Below, one piece after another: positions 17,319 to 25,999 of a stretch of DNA of 64,000 nt. The stretch spans positions 3,468,501 to 3,532,500 of the forward strand of contig NZ_CP092183.1 of assembly GCF_023499255.1 (NCBI RefSeq). Direction: 5' to 3'. A model generated the notes under the pieces. It was given only the letters and a program-made list of their open reading frames with translations. It ran no database searches and was not told the origin of the DNA. This DNA comes from Couchioplanes caeruleus (GTDB lineage: Bacteria; Actinomycetota; Actinomycetes; Mycobacteriales; Micromonosporaceae). Numbering within the stretch: the first letter of the stretch is position 1; every line of letters starts with the position of its first letter. Position numbers and translations under genes: made by a program.

Positions 17319-18335
17319 TCACGGGAGGGCCGGGAGGAGGTGCCGGTGCTGCGGCGGGACCCGGGTGGTGAGCTGACGGCGTACGTACCGGCCGGGCAGC
17401 GCGGCCAGCGCACGGACCGTGGGGTCATCGCCGAGGCCCGCGGCCGCGGTGAGCGTTCGCTCCGACCGCCGGGCCAGGTCCCGGGCGAGGGCGACCGCCG
17501 CGCCCACGCCGTGCTCGCAGAGCAGGGACCGCACCCGGCGCCGCTCGTGGTCGTCGAGGCCCGGACGCAGCAGGGTGCGCAGCTCGGGGCTCGCCGCGAG
17601 CGCGTGGACGGCCGGGGCCGTGACGGTCCCGGCGGCGAAGTCGGCGCCGGTGGGCTTGCCGAGCAGGTCGTCGGTGCTGACCACGTCGAGCACGTCGTCG
17701 ACCAGCTGCAGGCAGGTGCCGAAGGACAGCCCGAAGGCGTCCAGGGCGGCCGTCAGCCGGGGGTCGGCGCCGGCCGCCTCGGCACCGAGCCGGCAGGCGA
17801 CGCGCAGCAGGGCCCCGGTCTTCGCCTCGATGGTGCCGATCACCTCGGCGAGGCTCAGCCCGGCGCGGTATCGGCCGGCCAGCTCGCGTGCCTCGCCGCG
17901 GCAGAGCTCGCTCAGGGTCGACGAGACGGCGGCCGCGGTCCGGGCGTCCACAGCGGCGGCCACCTCACCGGCCAGTGCGATGAGCGCGTCGCCCGCGACG
18001 ATCGCCGTGGCCGCTCCCTCGGCGCCGTTCACCGTGGGCACCCCGCGGCGGGCCCTGGCGGCGTCGATCAGGTCGTCGTGCACCAGCGAACTGCAGTGCA
18101 ACAGCTCCACCGCGACCGCCGAGCCGAGGGTCGCGGGGGTGAGGCCGCCGCCGGCACACGCGGCCGCCGACAGCACGAGGGTGGGCCGCAGGCGCTTGGC
18201 CGGCGCGGTGACGATCCGGCGGCAGGGCCCGGTGAGCGGCTCGGGCACGCCGGCGACCCGCTCGGCGAGCCCCTCCTCGACCGCGGCGAGCCATGACGCC
18301 GCGACGCCCGGGATCCGGGCCGGCGCGATCGTCAC
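17319..18335 (-). CDS. Polyprenyl diphosphate synthase, probably GGPP synthase
   Basis: This 338-residue trans-isoprenyl diphosphate synthase has the first Asp-rich motif in SSLVHDDLIDAARARRG (D87, D88, D91) and the second in CLQLVDDVLDVV (DDVLD, 213-217). The KRLRP block near residue 50 binds IPP. Small residues just before the first Asp-rich motif are compatible with a C20 product, but chain length is an inference from the adjoining class II diterpene-cyclase-like gene. The GTG start overlaps the stop of the upstream P450 (GTGA at 18332-18335), so the pair is translationally coupled and driven by the promoter at 19687-19729. Confidence 0.88.
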   Translation of the reverse strand: MTIAPARIPGVAASWLAAVEEGLAERVAGVPEPLTGPCRRIVTAPAKRLRPTLVLSAAACAGGGLTPATLGSAVAVELLHCSSLVHDDLIDAARARRGVPTVNGAEGAATAIVAGDALIALAGEVAAAVDARTAAAVSSTLSELCRGEARELAGRYRAGLSLAEVIGTIEAKTGALLRVACRLGAEAAGADPRLTAALDAFGLSFGTCLQLVDDVLDVVSTDDLLGKPTGADFAAGTVTAPAVHALAASPELRTLLRPGLDDHERRRVRSLLCEHGVGAAVALARDLARRSERTLTAAAGLGDDPTVRALAALPGRYVRRQLTTRVPPQHRHLLPALP

Positions 18336-19657
18336 CGTGCCTCGAGACGCATGCGCAGCCCGCGGGGGCGCAGCGTGGTGTCGACCGTACGGCGCACCGG
18401 ACGGCCGGCTACGGGGCGCAGCCGCCACCGCCGGGTGATCGCCGCGAGCGCCAGCGTCGCCTCGGTCATCGCGAAGGTGTCGCCCAGGCACTTGCGGGCG
18501 CCCGCGCCGAACGGGATGAAGACACCCCGGGCGGGCGGGCCGGCGCTCGTACCGTCCCAGCGGTCGGGGTCGAAGCGTTCCGGGTCGTCGAACAGGTCGG
18601 CGCGGTGGTGCATCAGGTACGGGCTGAACGCGACGGTCGTCCCCGCGGGGATGTCGTGCTCGCCCAGCCGGGTGGCGGCGGTGGTGCGCCGGGTGAACAG
18701 CCAGCCGGGCGGGTACACGCGCAGCGTCTCGGTGACGATGCGGCCGGTCAGGTCCAGCGACGGCAGGTCCTCGGGGCCGGGCAGGTCCCCGTTCAGCGCG
18801 TCCACCTCCCGGTGCAGCCGGGTCTCCAGGTCGGGGCGTTCGCCGAGGACGTGCAGCGCCCAGGCCAGGACGCTCGCCGCGCTCTCCGTGCCGGCGAGGA
18901 ACAGCGTCACCACCTGGTCGTGGATCTCGTCGTCGGTGAACCCGGGGCCCTGCGATCCGACCAGCACGCTGAGGATGTCGCCGCGGTCCGTGCCGGTACG
19001 GCGGTAGTCGGCGACGAGGTCCCCGACCGTGCGGCGGAGCCGGTTGCGGGCGGCCCGGTAGCGCAGGTTGCCGGGCAACGGCACCCGGTCGAGCGGGGCG
19101 GGCAGGAACATCCGGCGGTAGATCCCGGCGAGCACGGTGGCGAAGTCGTCCAGCGCGGTGGCGAGCGTACGCGCCGGCAGGCTGGTGGCGGCGAACATGG
19201 CCTCCACGACGGTGCCGCCGGTGAGCGTCAGCATCTCACCCAGCACGTCGATCTCCCGGCCGTCGCGCCACCCTCCGAGGACCGTGGCGATCTGGCGCCG
19301 CATCCCCTCGGCGTAGTGCGGGAGCCGTGCGGGGTGGAAGGCCGGGCGGGCCAGCCGGCGCTGCCGCTGGTGCTCGTCGTGCGGGCACGTGCCGACGCCG
19401 TTGCCGACCACCTCCCGGCCGCGCTCGACGAGCAGGCCACCCTTGTCGAACGTACGGTCGTCCAGCAGCACCGCGCTGGTCAGCCGGGGATCGCAGACGA
19501 GCGCCGCACGGGCGGGCCCGAGGCGGATCCAGACGACGTCGCCGTACTCCGGAAGGCTCTGCACGAAGCCCAGCGGGTCGCGCAGCAGCGGCCAGGCATG
19601 ACCCAGCAGCGGCCAGGCGCGAGGTGCGCGGATGGTGGGACGGCGTGTCAGCGTCAT
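18332..19657 (-). CDS. Cytochrome P450 (terpene-oxidase-like)
   Basis: The 441-residue P450 has an N-terminal PRAWPLLGHAWPLLRDPLGF membrane-proximal type start, an I-helix FLAGTESAASVLAWAL, the ExxR motif ETLRVYPP and the heme loop FIPFGAGARKCLGD with Cys390. The layout resembles bacterial sesquiterpene oxidases such as pentalenene oxygenase more than CYP107-type enzymes. GGGAGGGG precedes ATG 19657. It is the first gene of an operon with the prenyl diphosphate synthase and divergent from a second P450, so a terpene substrate is likely. Redox partners are not encoded nearby. Confidence 0.88.
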   Translation of the reverse strand: MTLTRRPTIRAPRAWPLLGHAWPLLRDPLGFVQSLPEYGDVVWIRLGPARAALVCDPRLTSAVLLDDRTFDKGGLLVERGREVVGNGVGTCPHDEHQRQRRLARPAFHPARLPHYAEGMRRQIATVLGGWRDGREIDVLGEMLTLTGGTVVEAMFAATSLPARTLATALDDFATVLAGIYRRMFLPAPLDRVPLPGNLRYRAARNRLRRTVGDLVADYRRTGTDRGDILSVLVGSQGPGFTDDEIHDQVVTLFLAGTESAASVLAWALHVLGERPDLETRLHREVDALNGDLPGPEDLPSLDLTGRIVTETLRVYPPGWLFTRRTTAATRLGEHDIPAGTTVAFSPYLMHHRADLFDDPERFDPDRWDGTSAGPPARGVFIPFGAGARKCLGDTFAMTEATLALAAITRRWRLRPVAGRPVRRTVDTTLRPRGLRMRLEAR

Positions 19658-19686
19658 GACCCCTCCCGGCGTCGGCGGTCAGACCG

Positions 19687-19729
19687 ACGCTAGGCCGTTG
19701 ACGTGCGGCGCAGCTTGTTCCTCCTTGCG
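19687..19729 (-). promoter_or_regulatory. Shared-module promoter of the P450/GGPP synthase operon
   Basis: On the minus strand the 16-mer CGCAAGGAGGAACAAG (19714-19729) is followed by 21 nt and then TAGCGT (19687-19692). This is one of 13 copies of the same arrangement in the window. Confidence 0.7.
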
Positions 19730-19744
19730 GTTGTCGGGCGCCTG

Positions 19745-19786
19745 AGCAATGGGCGAGAAGTGCCCGGGCGGCCGCGCTGGAACGAT
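19745..19786 (+). promoter_or_regulatory. Shared-module promoter of the P450/terpene synthase operon
   Basis: AGCAATGGGCGAGAAG (19745-19760) is followed by 20 nt and AACGAT (19781-19786). It is divergent from and 15 bp away from the minus-strand copy. Confidence 0.7.
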
Positions 19787-19810
19787 CGGCCGCGGGGGAG
19801 GTGCCGATCG

Positions 19811-21007
19811 ATGACCAGTGACGTCGCGCTGCCCGCCGGCCGGCTCGTGTTCCCCTTCGCGCGTACCGACGTGCTGCGCCCCGATCCGATCTACCGGCGG
19901 CTGCGCGCCGAGCGTCCGGTCGCCCGCGTCACCATGGCCAACGGGGTCGGTGCGTACCTGGTCACCCGGTACGCCGACGTCCGCGTGGTGCTCGAGGACG
20001 CGCGGTTCAGCCGGGCCGCGCTGTCCCGGACGGCTCCCGGTGAGCTCGTCGCATACGCGCCGCCGGCCGTCCCGGCGTCCACTGAGGACGGCCACTCGAT
20101 GCCCTACGAGCTGGTGAACCGGTGGTTCACGGCGCGGGCGGTGGAACGGCTGCGCCCCGGGACCGCTCGGATCGCGGACGAGCTGCTGGACCGCCTCGTC
20201 GCCACGGGACCGCCGGCCGACCTCGTCGCCGCGTACACCGCGGTGCTGCCGATGACCGTGATCGGCGAGCTGGCCGGCATTCCCGCCGCCGACCGGCCGC
20301 GGCTGCGGGACCTGGCGCCGCTGGTGACCGTCGACTCGCCCGGCGCGCAGTCGCGGGCGGCGTCCGCCACGGTGTTCCAGTACTTCCGGACGGCCCTCGA
20401 GCAGCGCCGCCGCGTCCCCGCCGACGACCTGCTCGGCGCGCTGGTCACGGCCGGCCACCGCCGCGCCGGGATGCGCCCGGAACGGCTGGCCACCCTCGCC
20501 ATGCGGGCCTGCCTGCCGGCGATGCACTCCGTCTCGGTGGTGCTGAGCAAGGCCGTCCCGATCCTGTTGCGCCAGCCCGAGGTGTACGCGGCCGTACGCG
20601 TCGACGACGGTCTGACCGCGCCGGTGGTGGAGGAGCTGCTGCGGCTCACCACGCCCGCCTCCGCCGCGCTGCCCCGCCTCGCCCGCTGCGACGTGGAGCT
20701 CTCCGGGGGCACGGTGCCCGAAGGGGCGGTGGCCGTCGCGAGCCTGGAGTCGGCCAACAGCGACGAGGAGCACTACCCGGACCCGGAGCGCATCGTCGCC
20801 GGGCGCGGCGCCGCCGACCACACGACGTTCGGCCGGGGCAGCAACTTCTGCCTCGGCGCGGCCCTGGCCCGGATGGAGGTGCAGGTGGCGGTGGCGGCAC
20901 TCGCGCGGCGGCTGCCCGGGCTCGCGCTCGCCGTGCCGGAGAGCGAGCTGCCGGTGCGTACCGGGGTGATCGCGCCGGACGTGACGGCGCTCCCGGTGCG
21001 GTGGTGA
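19811..21007 (+). CDS. Cytochrome P450 with atypical I-helix
   Basis: This 398-residue bacterial P450 has a normal heme-binding loop (FGRGSNFCLG, Cys347) and an ExxR motif (EELLR), so heme binding is expected. The I-helix region reads CLPAMHSVS (about 234-242) where AGxET/DT is normal: the acidic residue and the following Thr are Ser and Val. This pair usually manages proton delivery to bound oxygen, so the enzyme may use substrate-assisted chemistry or do a non-hydroxylating reaction. It starts an operon with the class I and class II terpene cyclases, with which it overlaps end to end. GGGGGAGG lies upstream of ATG 19811. Confidence 0.85.
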   Translation: MTSDVALPAGRLVFPFARTDVLRPDPIYRRLRAERPVARVTMANGVGAYLVTRYADVRVVLEDARFSRAALSRTAPGELVAYAPPAVPASTEDGHSMPYELVNRWFTARAVERLRPGTARIADELLDRLVATGPPADLVAAYTAVLPMTVIGELAGIPAADRPRLRDLAPLVTVDSPGAQSRAASATVFQYFRTALEQRRRVPADDLLGALVTAGHRRAGMRPERLATLAMRACLPAMHSVSVVLSKAVPILLRQPEVYAAVRVDDGLTAPVVEELLRLTTPASAALPRLARCDVELSGGTVPEGAVAVASLESANSDEEHYPDPERIVAGRGAADHTTFGRGSNFCLGAALARMEVQVAVAALARRLPGLALAVPESELPVRTGVIAPDVTALPVRW

Positions 21008-21951
21008 GGACCGTGCCCGAGCCGTACTGCCCGTTCACCGTACGGGTGAGCCCGTACGCCGCCGACGCCGAGCAATTTCTGGGGCTCAGCCTCGCGGAGG
21101 CCGGTGCGGGACCGGAGCTCGGCACCATCGGCATCGGACGGCTGGCCGGGCTGGCGTACCCGTACGCGGCCCGGGAGGCGCTGCGCATCGCGGCGCTCTG
21201 GTTCGCGTTCTTCTGGCTTTTCGACGAGGCCTGGGCGGACCGGCTGCCCCGGCACGAGGCGCCCCGGCTGGGTGGCGTGCACCGGCGGGTGGCCTCGGTG
21301 CTCGCCGGGGGGCGTACCGGACCGGGCGACGACCCGGCGGTGCGGATGCTCGGCCTGCTCGGTGACGCGATCGCGGCGTGGCGGCCCGGCTGGGACAGCG
21401 CCGCCTTCCACCACGAGATCCTGCGCTACCTGCGCGCCACGCTCTGGGAGGTCGAGCTGCGCCGGCGCGGCGCGGTGCCGACGCTGGCGGAGTACCTGCG
21501 CATGCGCCCGCTCACCGCCGCCGTGCCGCCGTCGCGGGAGCTCGGCTTCCTCCTCTGCGACCTGCGGCTCGACCCGGTGCTGCGGACCCACCCGGCCGTG
21601 CAGCTCGCCGGCGCCGCCGCCGGGGACTACTCGTGCTGGGTCAACGACCTGTGCTCGCTGGAGACCGAGCGGGGCGCCACCATGAACCTCGTCGTCGTCG
21701 CCGAGCGGGAGTTCGGCTGGGCACGGCACCGGGCGGCGTCCTGGGTGGAGACCGTGGCCCGGGGTGAGGTCGAGACGTTCCGGTCGGTGCGCGCGAGCCT
21801 GCCGGCCACCGTGCTCGTCGGCATCGACCTGCCCGGCGCGGCCGCGGACCTGGAGCGGTACCTGAGCCACTACGAGGGCTGGTTCGTGGCCAGCGCGCGC
21901 TGGATGCCCCGCACCCCGCGGTACCGCCCCGTCGCCACGGTCGCGCCATGA
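21004..21951 (+). CDS. Class I terpene synthase
   Basis: The ~315-residue alpha-helical protein has the NSE metal-binding triad NDLCSLETE (N214, S218, E222) near the expected position, and a C-terminal segment ending PRTPRY that resembles the RY pair. The Asp-rich motif is unusual: FWLFDEAWAD (D74, E75, D79) instead of DDxxD/E. With the neighbouring class II cyclase it probably ionises a bicyclic diphosphate. GTG at 21004 overlaps the P450 stop (GTGA); GTG at 21013 is an alternative start. The downstream gene also overlaps (ATGA), so P450, class I and class II enzymes are made from one message. Confidence 0.85.
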   Translation: MRTVPEPYCPFTVRVSPYAADAEQFLGLSLAEAGAGPELGTIGIGRLAGLAYPYAAREALRIAALWFAFFWLFDEAWADRLPRHEAPRLGGVHRRVASVLAGGRTGPGDDPAVRMLGLLGDAIAAWRPGWDSAAFHHEILRYLRATLWEVELRRRGAVPTLAEYLRMRPLTAAVPPSRELGFLLCDLRLDPVLRTHPAVQLAGAAAGDYSCWVNDLCSLETERGATMNLVVVAEREFGWARHRAASWVETVARGEVETFRSVRASLPATVLVGIDLPGAAADLERYLSHYEGWFVASARWMPRTPRYRPVATVAP

Positions 21952-23456
21952 CCGCGCTGCTCGCGGACGTCGCCGGCGAGGTCGGCCGCCGGCTGCTCGC
22001 CATCCGGCACGCGCCGACCAGCGATCTCGGACCGTCCTGGTACGACACGGCCCAGGTGCTGCGGTTCCGGCTGCGGGAGCCCCGGCTGCTGCCCGACGAC
22101 CTCGCGTACGCCGGCCTCGTGTCCCTGCTCGAGGCGCAGCAGCCCGACGGTGGCTGGGGACCGCCGGAGATGTCCCGCGGCTACCGGACGGTTCCCACGC
22201 TCGCCGCCGCCACCATGCTGTGCGCCCTGGGCACGGCACAACCGCCGGAGCCGATGCGTACGCGCGCAGCCACGGCGACCCGCGCAGCGCTGACCTACCT
22301 CGCCGCCGACCCGCACGCCCTCGCCCCGGCGGCGCTGCCGGACCTGATCGCGGTGGAGTTCACCGTCCCCGCCCTGCTGGAGTCGCTGGTGCGGGCCCTC
22401 GCCCCGGACGACGCGGCGCTGCCCGGCGTACGCGTGGCGTTGAGCCTGCACCGCGACGGCCTGCGAGCGCTGCACCGGCACCGCGCCGCGGCCGCCTCCG
22501 GTGCTCGCCTGCCCGCGGCGGCCCACTACTCCCTGGAGGTCCTCGACGGGTTGCCGGCCGCCTTCGCCGCGCGACCGTTGGCGGACGGATCGCTCGCCTG
22601 TTCCCCGGCGGCCACCGCGGCGGCAGCGGCGTGGAGCGGCCGGCCGTCCCCGGCGGCGGCCGGCTACCTGACGGCCGAGGGCCGGCGGCTCGGTGGCGCC
22701 TGGCCCACCGTCGCGCCGGTGACCGTCTTCGAGGCGGCGCATCTGGCCGGGGTGGCGGACCGGGCCGGGCTGACGCTGCCCGCGGCGGTGAGCGCCGGCC
22801 TCGGCCCCTGGCTCGCCGCTCAGCTCGGCGAGGCCGGCTGTGGTGCCGGGCCCGCGCTGGCCCCGGACAGCGACGACACCGCCATCGTGCTGGTGGCCCT
22901 GCAGGCGCTGGGCCGCCCGGCGGACGTACGGCTGCTGGCGCCGTACGAGCACCCGACGCACTTCGCCACGTTCCCGGGCGAGCGGAGCGTGTCCTCCTCC
23001 ACCAACGCGCACGTCCTCGAGGCGCTGTGCGGCGCCCGGGACGCGGGGAGCCGCGACGCCTTCATCCGCCGGGGCATCGCGGTGGCCGGGACCTACCTGC
23101 TCGACGTGCAGCACCCCGACGGGCACTGGGACGACAAGTGGCACGCGTCGCCGTACTACGCCACGGCGAGCGCGGTGGCGGCGTTGCGCCGGTTACCGGA
23201 TCCGCGGTCGCGCGCCGCCGTCGCCCGCGCGGCCGACTGGGTCCGGGGCACCCGGCGATCCGACGGCGCCTGGGGCCGCTGGCGAGGCACCCGCGAGGAA
23301 ACGGCGTACGCGTGGCAGATCTCGGGTGCGGCGGCCGGGGCGCGGCTGCCCGAGACCCCCGGCGGGGCCGCGCTGTGGCACGCGAAGGAGCTGTACGAGC
23401 CCCGCCGCATCACCGGCACGCTCGCCCTGATCGCCACCGCCGGGGGACACCGCTGA
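21948..23456 (+). CDS. Class II (protonation-initiated) diterpene cyclase
   Basis: The 502-residue protein has a beta-gamma-domain architecture with QW-like repeats (EAQQPDGGWG near residue 63 and DVQHPDGHWDDKW near residue 388). The catalytic acid motif is DSDD at residues 307-310, the DxDD of copalyl diphosphate synthases. It lacks an appended class I domain, matching bacterial CPP synthases of about 500 residues. It should cyclise GGPP, presumably from the synthase at 17319-18335, to a bicyclic diphosphate used by the preceding class I enzyme. The ATG overlaps the upstream stop. Product stereochemistry cannot be deduced. Confidence 0.88.
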   Translation: MTALLADVAGEVGRRLLAIRHAPTSDLGPSWYDTAQVLRFRLREPRLLPDDLAYAGLVSLLEAQQPDGGWGPPEMSRGYRTVPTLAAATMLCALGTAQPPEPMRTRAATATRAALTYLAADPHALAPAALPDLIAVEFTVPALLESLVRALAPDDAALPGVRVALSLHRDGLRALHRHRAAAASGARLPAAAHYSLEVLDGLPAAFAARPLADGSLACSPAATAAAAAWSGRPSPAAAGYLTAEGRRLGGAWPTVAPVTVFEAAHLAGVADRAGLTLPAAVSAGLGPWLAAQLGEAGCGAGPALAPDSDDTAIVLVALQALGRPADVRLLAPYEHPTHFATFPGERSVSSSTNAHVLEALCGARDAGSRDAFIRRGIAVAGTYLLDVQHPDGHWDDKWHASPYYATASAVAALRRLPDPRSRAAVARAADWVRGTRRSDGAWGRWRGTREETAYAWQISGAAAGARLPETPGGAALWHAKELYEPRRITGTLALIATAGGHR

Positions 23457-23459
23457 AAC

Positions 23460-23501
23460 CGCAAGCGGCAGGAAAGAAAGCGCAGGTCACGCCGGTAGGT
23501 T
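23460..23501 (+). promoter_or_regulatory. Shared-module promoter of P450 at 23559
   Basis: CGCAAGCGGCAGGAAA (23460-23475), 20 nt, then TAGGTT (23496-23501), immediately after the class II cyclase stop codon. It gives the third P450 its own promoter of the common type. Confidence 0.65.
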
Positions 23502-23558
23502 CGGCCCATCGGCGGGTCCGGCCGCGCGTCGGGCGGCCCGCGCTGAAGGGAGCGGCAC

Positions 23559-24797
23559 ATGACCGGACTCAGAACCTTCGACATCCTCGATCCCGCCTTC
23601 AAGGCCGATCCGTACAGCCGGTACGCGCGCCTGCGCGACGACGAGCCCGCGGCCCGGGTCGTGCTGCCCGACGGGCGCGAGGCGTGGCTGCTGACCCGCT
23701 ACGCCGACGTGTCGGCGGTGCTCATGGACCGCGACCGGTTCAGCACCCGGTCGTTCCTGGGCCAGATCGACGAGGGCCCGGCGCTGCCGCCGCACGTTCG
23801 CGGGGTCTACATGCTGTTCAACGAGATCATGCTGGGCAAGGACCCGCCGGAGCACACCCGGCTGCGCAAGCTCGTCCAGAAGGCGTTCACCGCGCGGCTC
23901 GTCGAGGGGCTGCGGCCCAACGTCCAGCGGCTGGCCGACCGGCTGCTCGACGCGGTCGAGGAGCGCGCCGCGGCCACCGGCGAGCGCACGATGGACGTGA
24001 TCGCCGACTTCGCGTTCCCCATCCCGGTCACGATCATCATGGACCTGCTCGGCGTGCCCGAGGAGCGGCGGGCGGACATCCGGCGCTGGTCCACCGCGCT
24101 GGCCGCCTTCGACGGCAGCCTGGAGCTCGCCGAGCGGATCGCGCCCGAGGTCGACATGTTCATCGACTACCTGCGGGAGCTGACCGCGCGGAAGCGGCGG
24201 GACCCGGCCGACGACCTGATCAGCGCGCTGGTGCACGTCGAGGAGGACGGCGACCGGCTCTCCGAGGACGACCTGCTCGCGATGGTCTACGTGCTGATCT
24301 TCGCCGGGCACGAGACGACGCTGCATCTGATCGGCAACGGCACGCTGGCCCTGCTGACCCATCCCGGGCAGCCGGACCTGCTGCGCCGCGATCCGGGGCT
24401 GCTGCGCGGCGCGGTCGAGGAGCTGCTGCGCTTCGACCCGTCGGTGGAGGTGCCGCGGGCGCGTGTCGCGCTGGCGGACGTCGAGCTGGCCGGCGTCACG
24501 ATCCGCCGCGGCGACGTGGTGCTGGTGTCGATCGCCAGCGCCAACCGCGATCCGCGGGCGATCCCCGGTGGCGACACGCTCGACGTGACCCGTGCCGGGA
24601 CCCACCACCTGACGTTCGGCAAGGGCATCCACGTCTGCGTCGGCGCGCCGCTGGCCCGGGTCGAGGGACAGGTCGCCTTCGCGACGCTGCTGCGCCGCAT
24701 GCCCGCCTTGGCGCTCGCGGTCGACCCGGCGGAGCTGACCTACCGCCCGGGCGGCATCTTCCTGCGGGGACTCTCCGCGCTGCCGGTGACCTTCTGA
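23559..24797 (+). CDS. Cytochrome P450 (CYP107-like)
   Basis: A 412-residue soluble bacterial P450 with the I-helix FAGHETTLHLIGNG, ExxR in EELLRFDP and heme loop FGKGIHVCVGAPLAR (Cys360). AAGGGAG precedes ATG 23559. It is closely similar along its length to the P450 at 26050-27282: both share the DPPxHTRLRxLVQKAFT block, the RWSxALAxFDxS block and the C-terminal LRGLxALP. The two look like products of a duplication. Its position after the terpene cyclases suggests a terpenoid substrate, but the paralogue sits among the enediyne-side tailoring genes, so either scaffold is possible. Confidence 0.9.
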   Translation: MTGLRTFDILDPAFKADPYSRYARLRDDEPAARVVLPDGREAWLLTRYADVSAVLMDRDRFSTRSFLGQIDEGPALPPHVRGVYMLFNEIMLGKDPPEHTRLRKLVQKAFTARLVEGLRPNVQRLADRLLDAVEERAAATGERTMDVIADFAFPIPVTIIMDLLGVPEERRADIRRWSTALAAFDGSLELAERIAPEVDMFIDYLRELTARKRRDPADDLISALVHVEEDGDRLSEDDLLAMVYVLIFAGHETTLHLIGNGTLALLTHPGQPDLLRRDPGLLRGAVEELLRFDPSVEVPRARVALADVELAGVTIRRGDVVLVSIASANRDPRAIPGGDTLDVTRAGTHHLTFGKGIHVCVGAPLARVEGQVAFATLLRRMPALALAVDPAELTYRPGGIFLRGLSALPVTF

Positions 24798-24801
24798 GAC
24801 G

Positions 24802-24846
24802 ACGGACGGCCGGCGGGGTCCGATGAGGAACCCGCCGGCCGTCCGT
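24802..24846. terminator. Long perfect hairpin between convergent P450 and SnoaL genes
   Basis: A 16-bp perfect stem (24802-24817 with 24831-24846) closes a 13-nt loop containing GATGAGGAA. It lies 5 nt after the P450 stop and 26 nt after the SnoaL stop on the other strand, so it should terminate both. Confidence 0.85.
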
Positions 24847-24871
24847 GCCGGGGTCTCCGGCGGGCGCGTCG

Positions 24872-25384
24872 TCAGCCCGGCTGACGCCGGCCGGTACGCC
24901 GGTTGCGGCCCATCAGCCCGTCGCGGATCAGCTGGCGCTGCATCTCGCGGTCGAGCTGGCCGGTACGGGCCAGGGCGTGCACGCGCGCCTTGGAGTAGTA
25001 GTCCCAGTGCTCGACGATCTTGCCGTCGGCGACCCGGATGAGGTCGGCGCCGTTGACGTGCACCCGCTCGCCCCGGCCCGCCCGGCGCCCGTACAGCCGG
25101 CCGCGGTGGCTGCCCTCCATCCGCCAGCCGATGAACGTGTACGTGTCGTCCGCGATCACCACCTCCTCGGTGTACCGCTGGTCGGGGAACGCCTCGCGGG
25201 GCAGGGCGATCTCCGACGGCGAGGGCCGGGCGCCGCGCGCCGCCAGCCCCAGCGGGTGCGGGAAGAACCGCACCGCGCGCTCGTCGAGCAGGTTCTCCGG
25301 CAGGTGTGTCTCGCCGTGTTCGTTCCAGGAGGCGACGAGTTGCCGGGCCACCTCCCGGTTGGTCTCGCGTGCCGGACCGGGCAT
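24872..25384 (-). CDS. SnoaL-like / NTF2-fold protein
   Basis: The 170-residue protein has the signature pattern of SnoaL-like cyclase or ester-cyclase proteins: an N-terminal helix with VARQLVASWNEHGETHLPENLL, a central strand region, and GADLIRVADGKIVEHWDYY near the C-terminus. Members include polyketide cyclases but also many isomerases and binding proteins with the same small cone fold. AAGGAGGAA precedes ATG 25384. It starts 26 nt after the SnoaL-like gene at 25411-25905 and shares that gene's promoter. A catalytic role in ring closure or isomerisation of the enediyne or terpenoid intermediate is inference. Confidence 0.75.
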   Translation of the reverse strand: MPGPARETNREVARQLVASWNEHGETHLPENLLDERAVRFFPHPLGLAARGARPSPSEIALPREAFPDQRYTEEVVIADDTYTFIGWRMEGSHRGRLYGRRAGRGERVHVNGADLIRVADGKIVEHWDYYSKARVHALARTGQLDREMQRQLIRDGLMGRNRRTGRRQPG

Positions 25385-25410
25385 TGTGCTTCCTCCTTGG
25401 GGCCGGGTGG

Positions 25411-25905
25411 TCAGAGCATTCCGCCGGAGCGCAGGCTTGCGATCACGTCGTCGTCGAGGGCGTCGATGAGGATCAGGGACTCCAGCCGCGGCTTGAGCCA
25501 GTGGTCCCAGTGCTCGACGATGAGGCCGTTGCGGAACCGGATCACCTCACCGCCGTGCAGTTCGAACTGCAGTCCGGTGGGCGGTCTGCCGAAGATCCCG
25601 CCGGTGTCCGTCCCGGTCGCCACCCACGCCAGGAACACCTTGTCGCCGTCGGCGATCGTCACTTCCTCACGGAACGTGATGTCCCCGAACGAGCTCTTCT
25701 GGAGGTCGATCTCGTTCTCCAGGCGCTGGGTCCCCGCCGGCCGGGGAGAATTGCTGCGCAGCTCCGGATCCACGAACTGGGCGACGACGCTTCTGTCGCC
25801 GGTCGAATAGGCATTGACCATGGCCCGGGTGACCTCGAGATTATGCGCCTCTTCTGCGGTGTGTACTGGTTGGGAAATCTCCTGCGGTTCCGGCTCGTCT
25901 GACAT
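25411..25905 (-). CDS. SnoaL-like / NTF2-fold protein
   Basis: The 164-residue product has the NTF2-like layout: a first helix ARAMVNAYSTGDRSVVAQFVDPEL-type region, then strands including VTIADGDKVFLAWVATGTDTGG, and ending in GGEVIRFRNGLIVEHWDHW. The latter block is nearly the same as in the next gene (GLIVEHWDHW versus GKIVEHWDYY), showing common ancestry. GGGAGAAGCG precedes the ATG at 25905. It heads a two-gene operon and faces the divergent P450 at 26050, both with shared-module promoters. Confidence 0.78.
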   Translation of the reverse strand: MSDEPEPQEISQPVHTAEEAHNLEVTRAMVNAYSTGDRSVVAQFVDPELRSNSPRPAGTQRLENEIDLQKSSFGDITFREEVTIADGDKVFLAWVATGTDTGGIFGRPPTGLQFELHGGEVIRFRNGLIVEHWDHWLKPRLESLILIDALDDDVIASLRSGGML

Positions 25906-25947
25906 CGCTTCTCCCGATGGGAACTGGAAACACCACGGTGTCTGGAA

Positions 25948-25990
25948 ACACTAGCCACGCGACCCGCGATCAGCTTTCTCCCGGCTTGCG
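25948..25990 (-). promoter_or_regulatory. Shared-module promoter of the SnoaL pair
   Basis: Minus strand: CGCAAGCCGGGAGAAA (25975-25990), 21 nt, then TAGTGT (25948-25953). Confidence 0.72.
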
Positions 25991-25999
25991 AAAGCGAGC

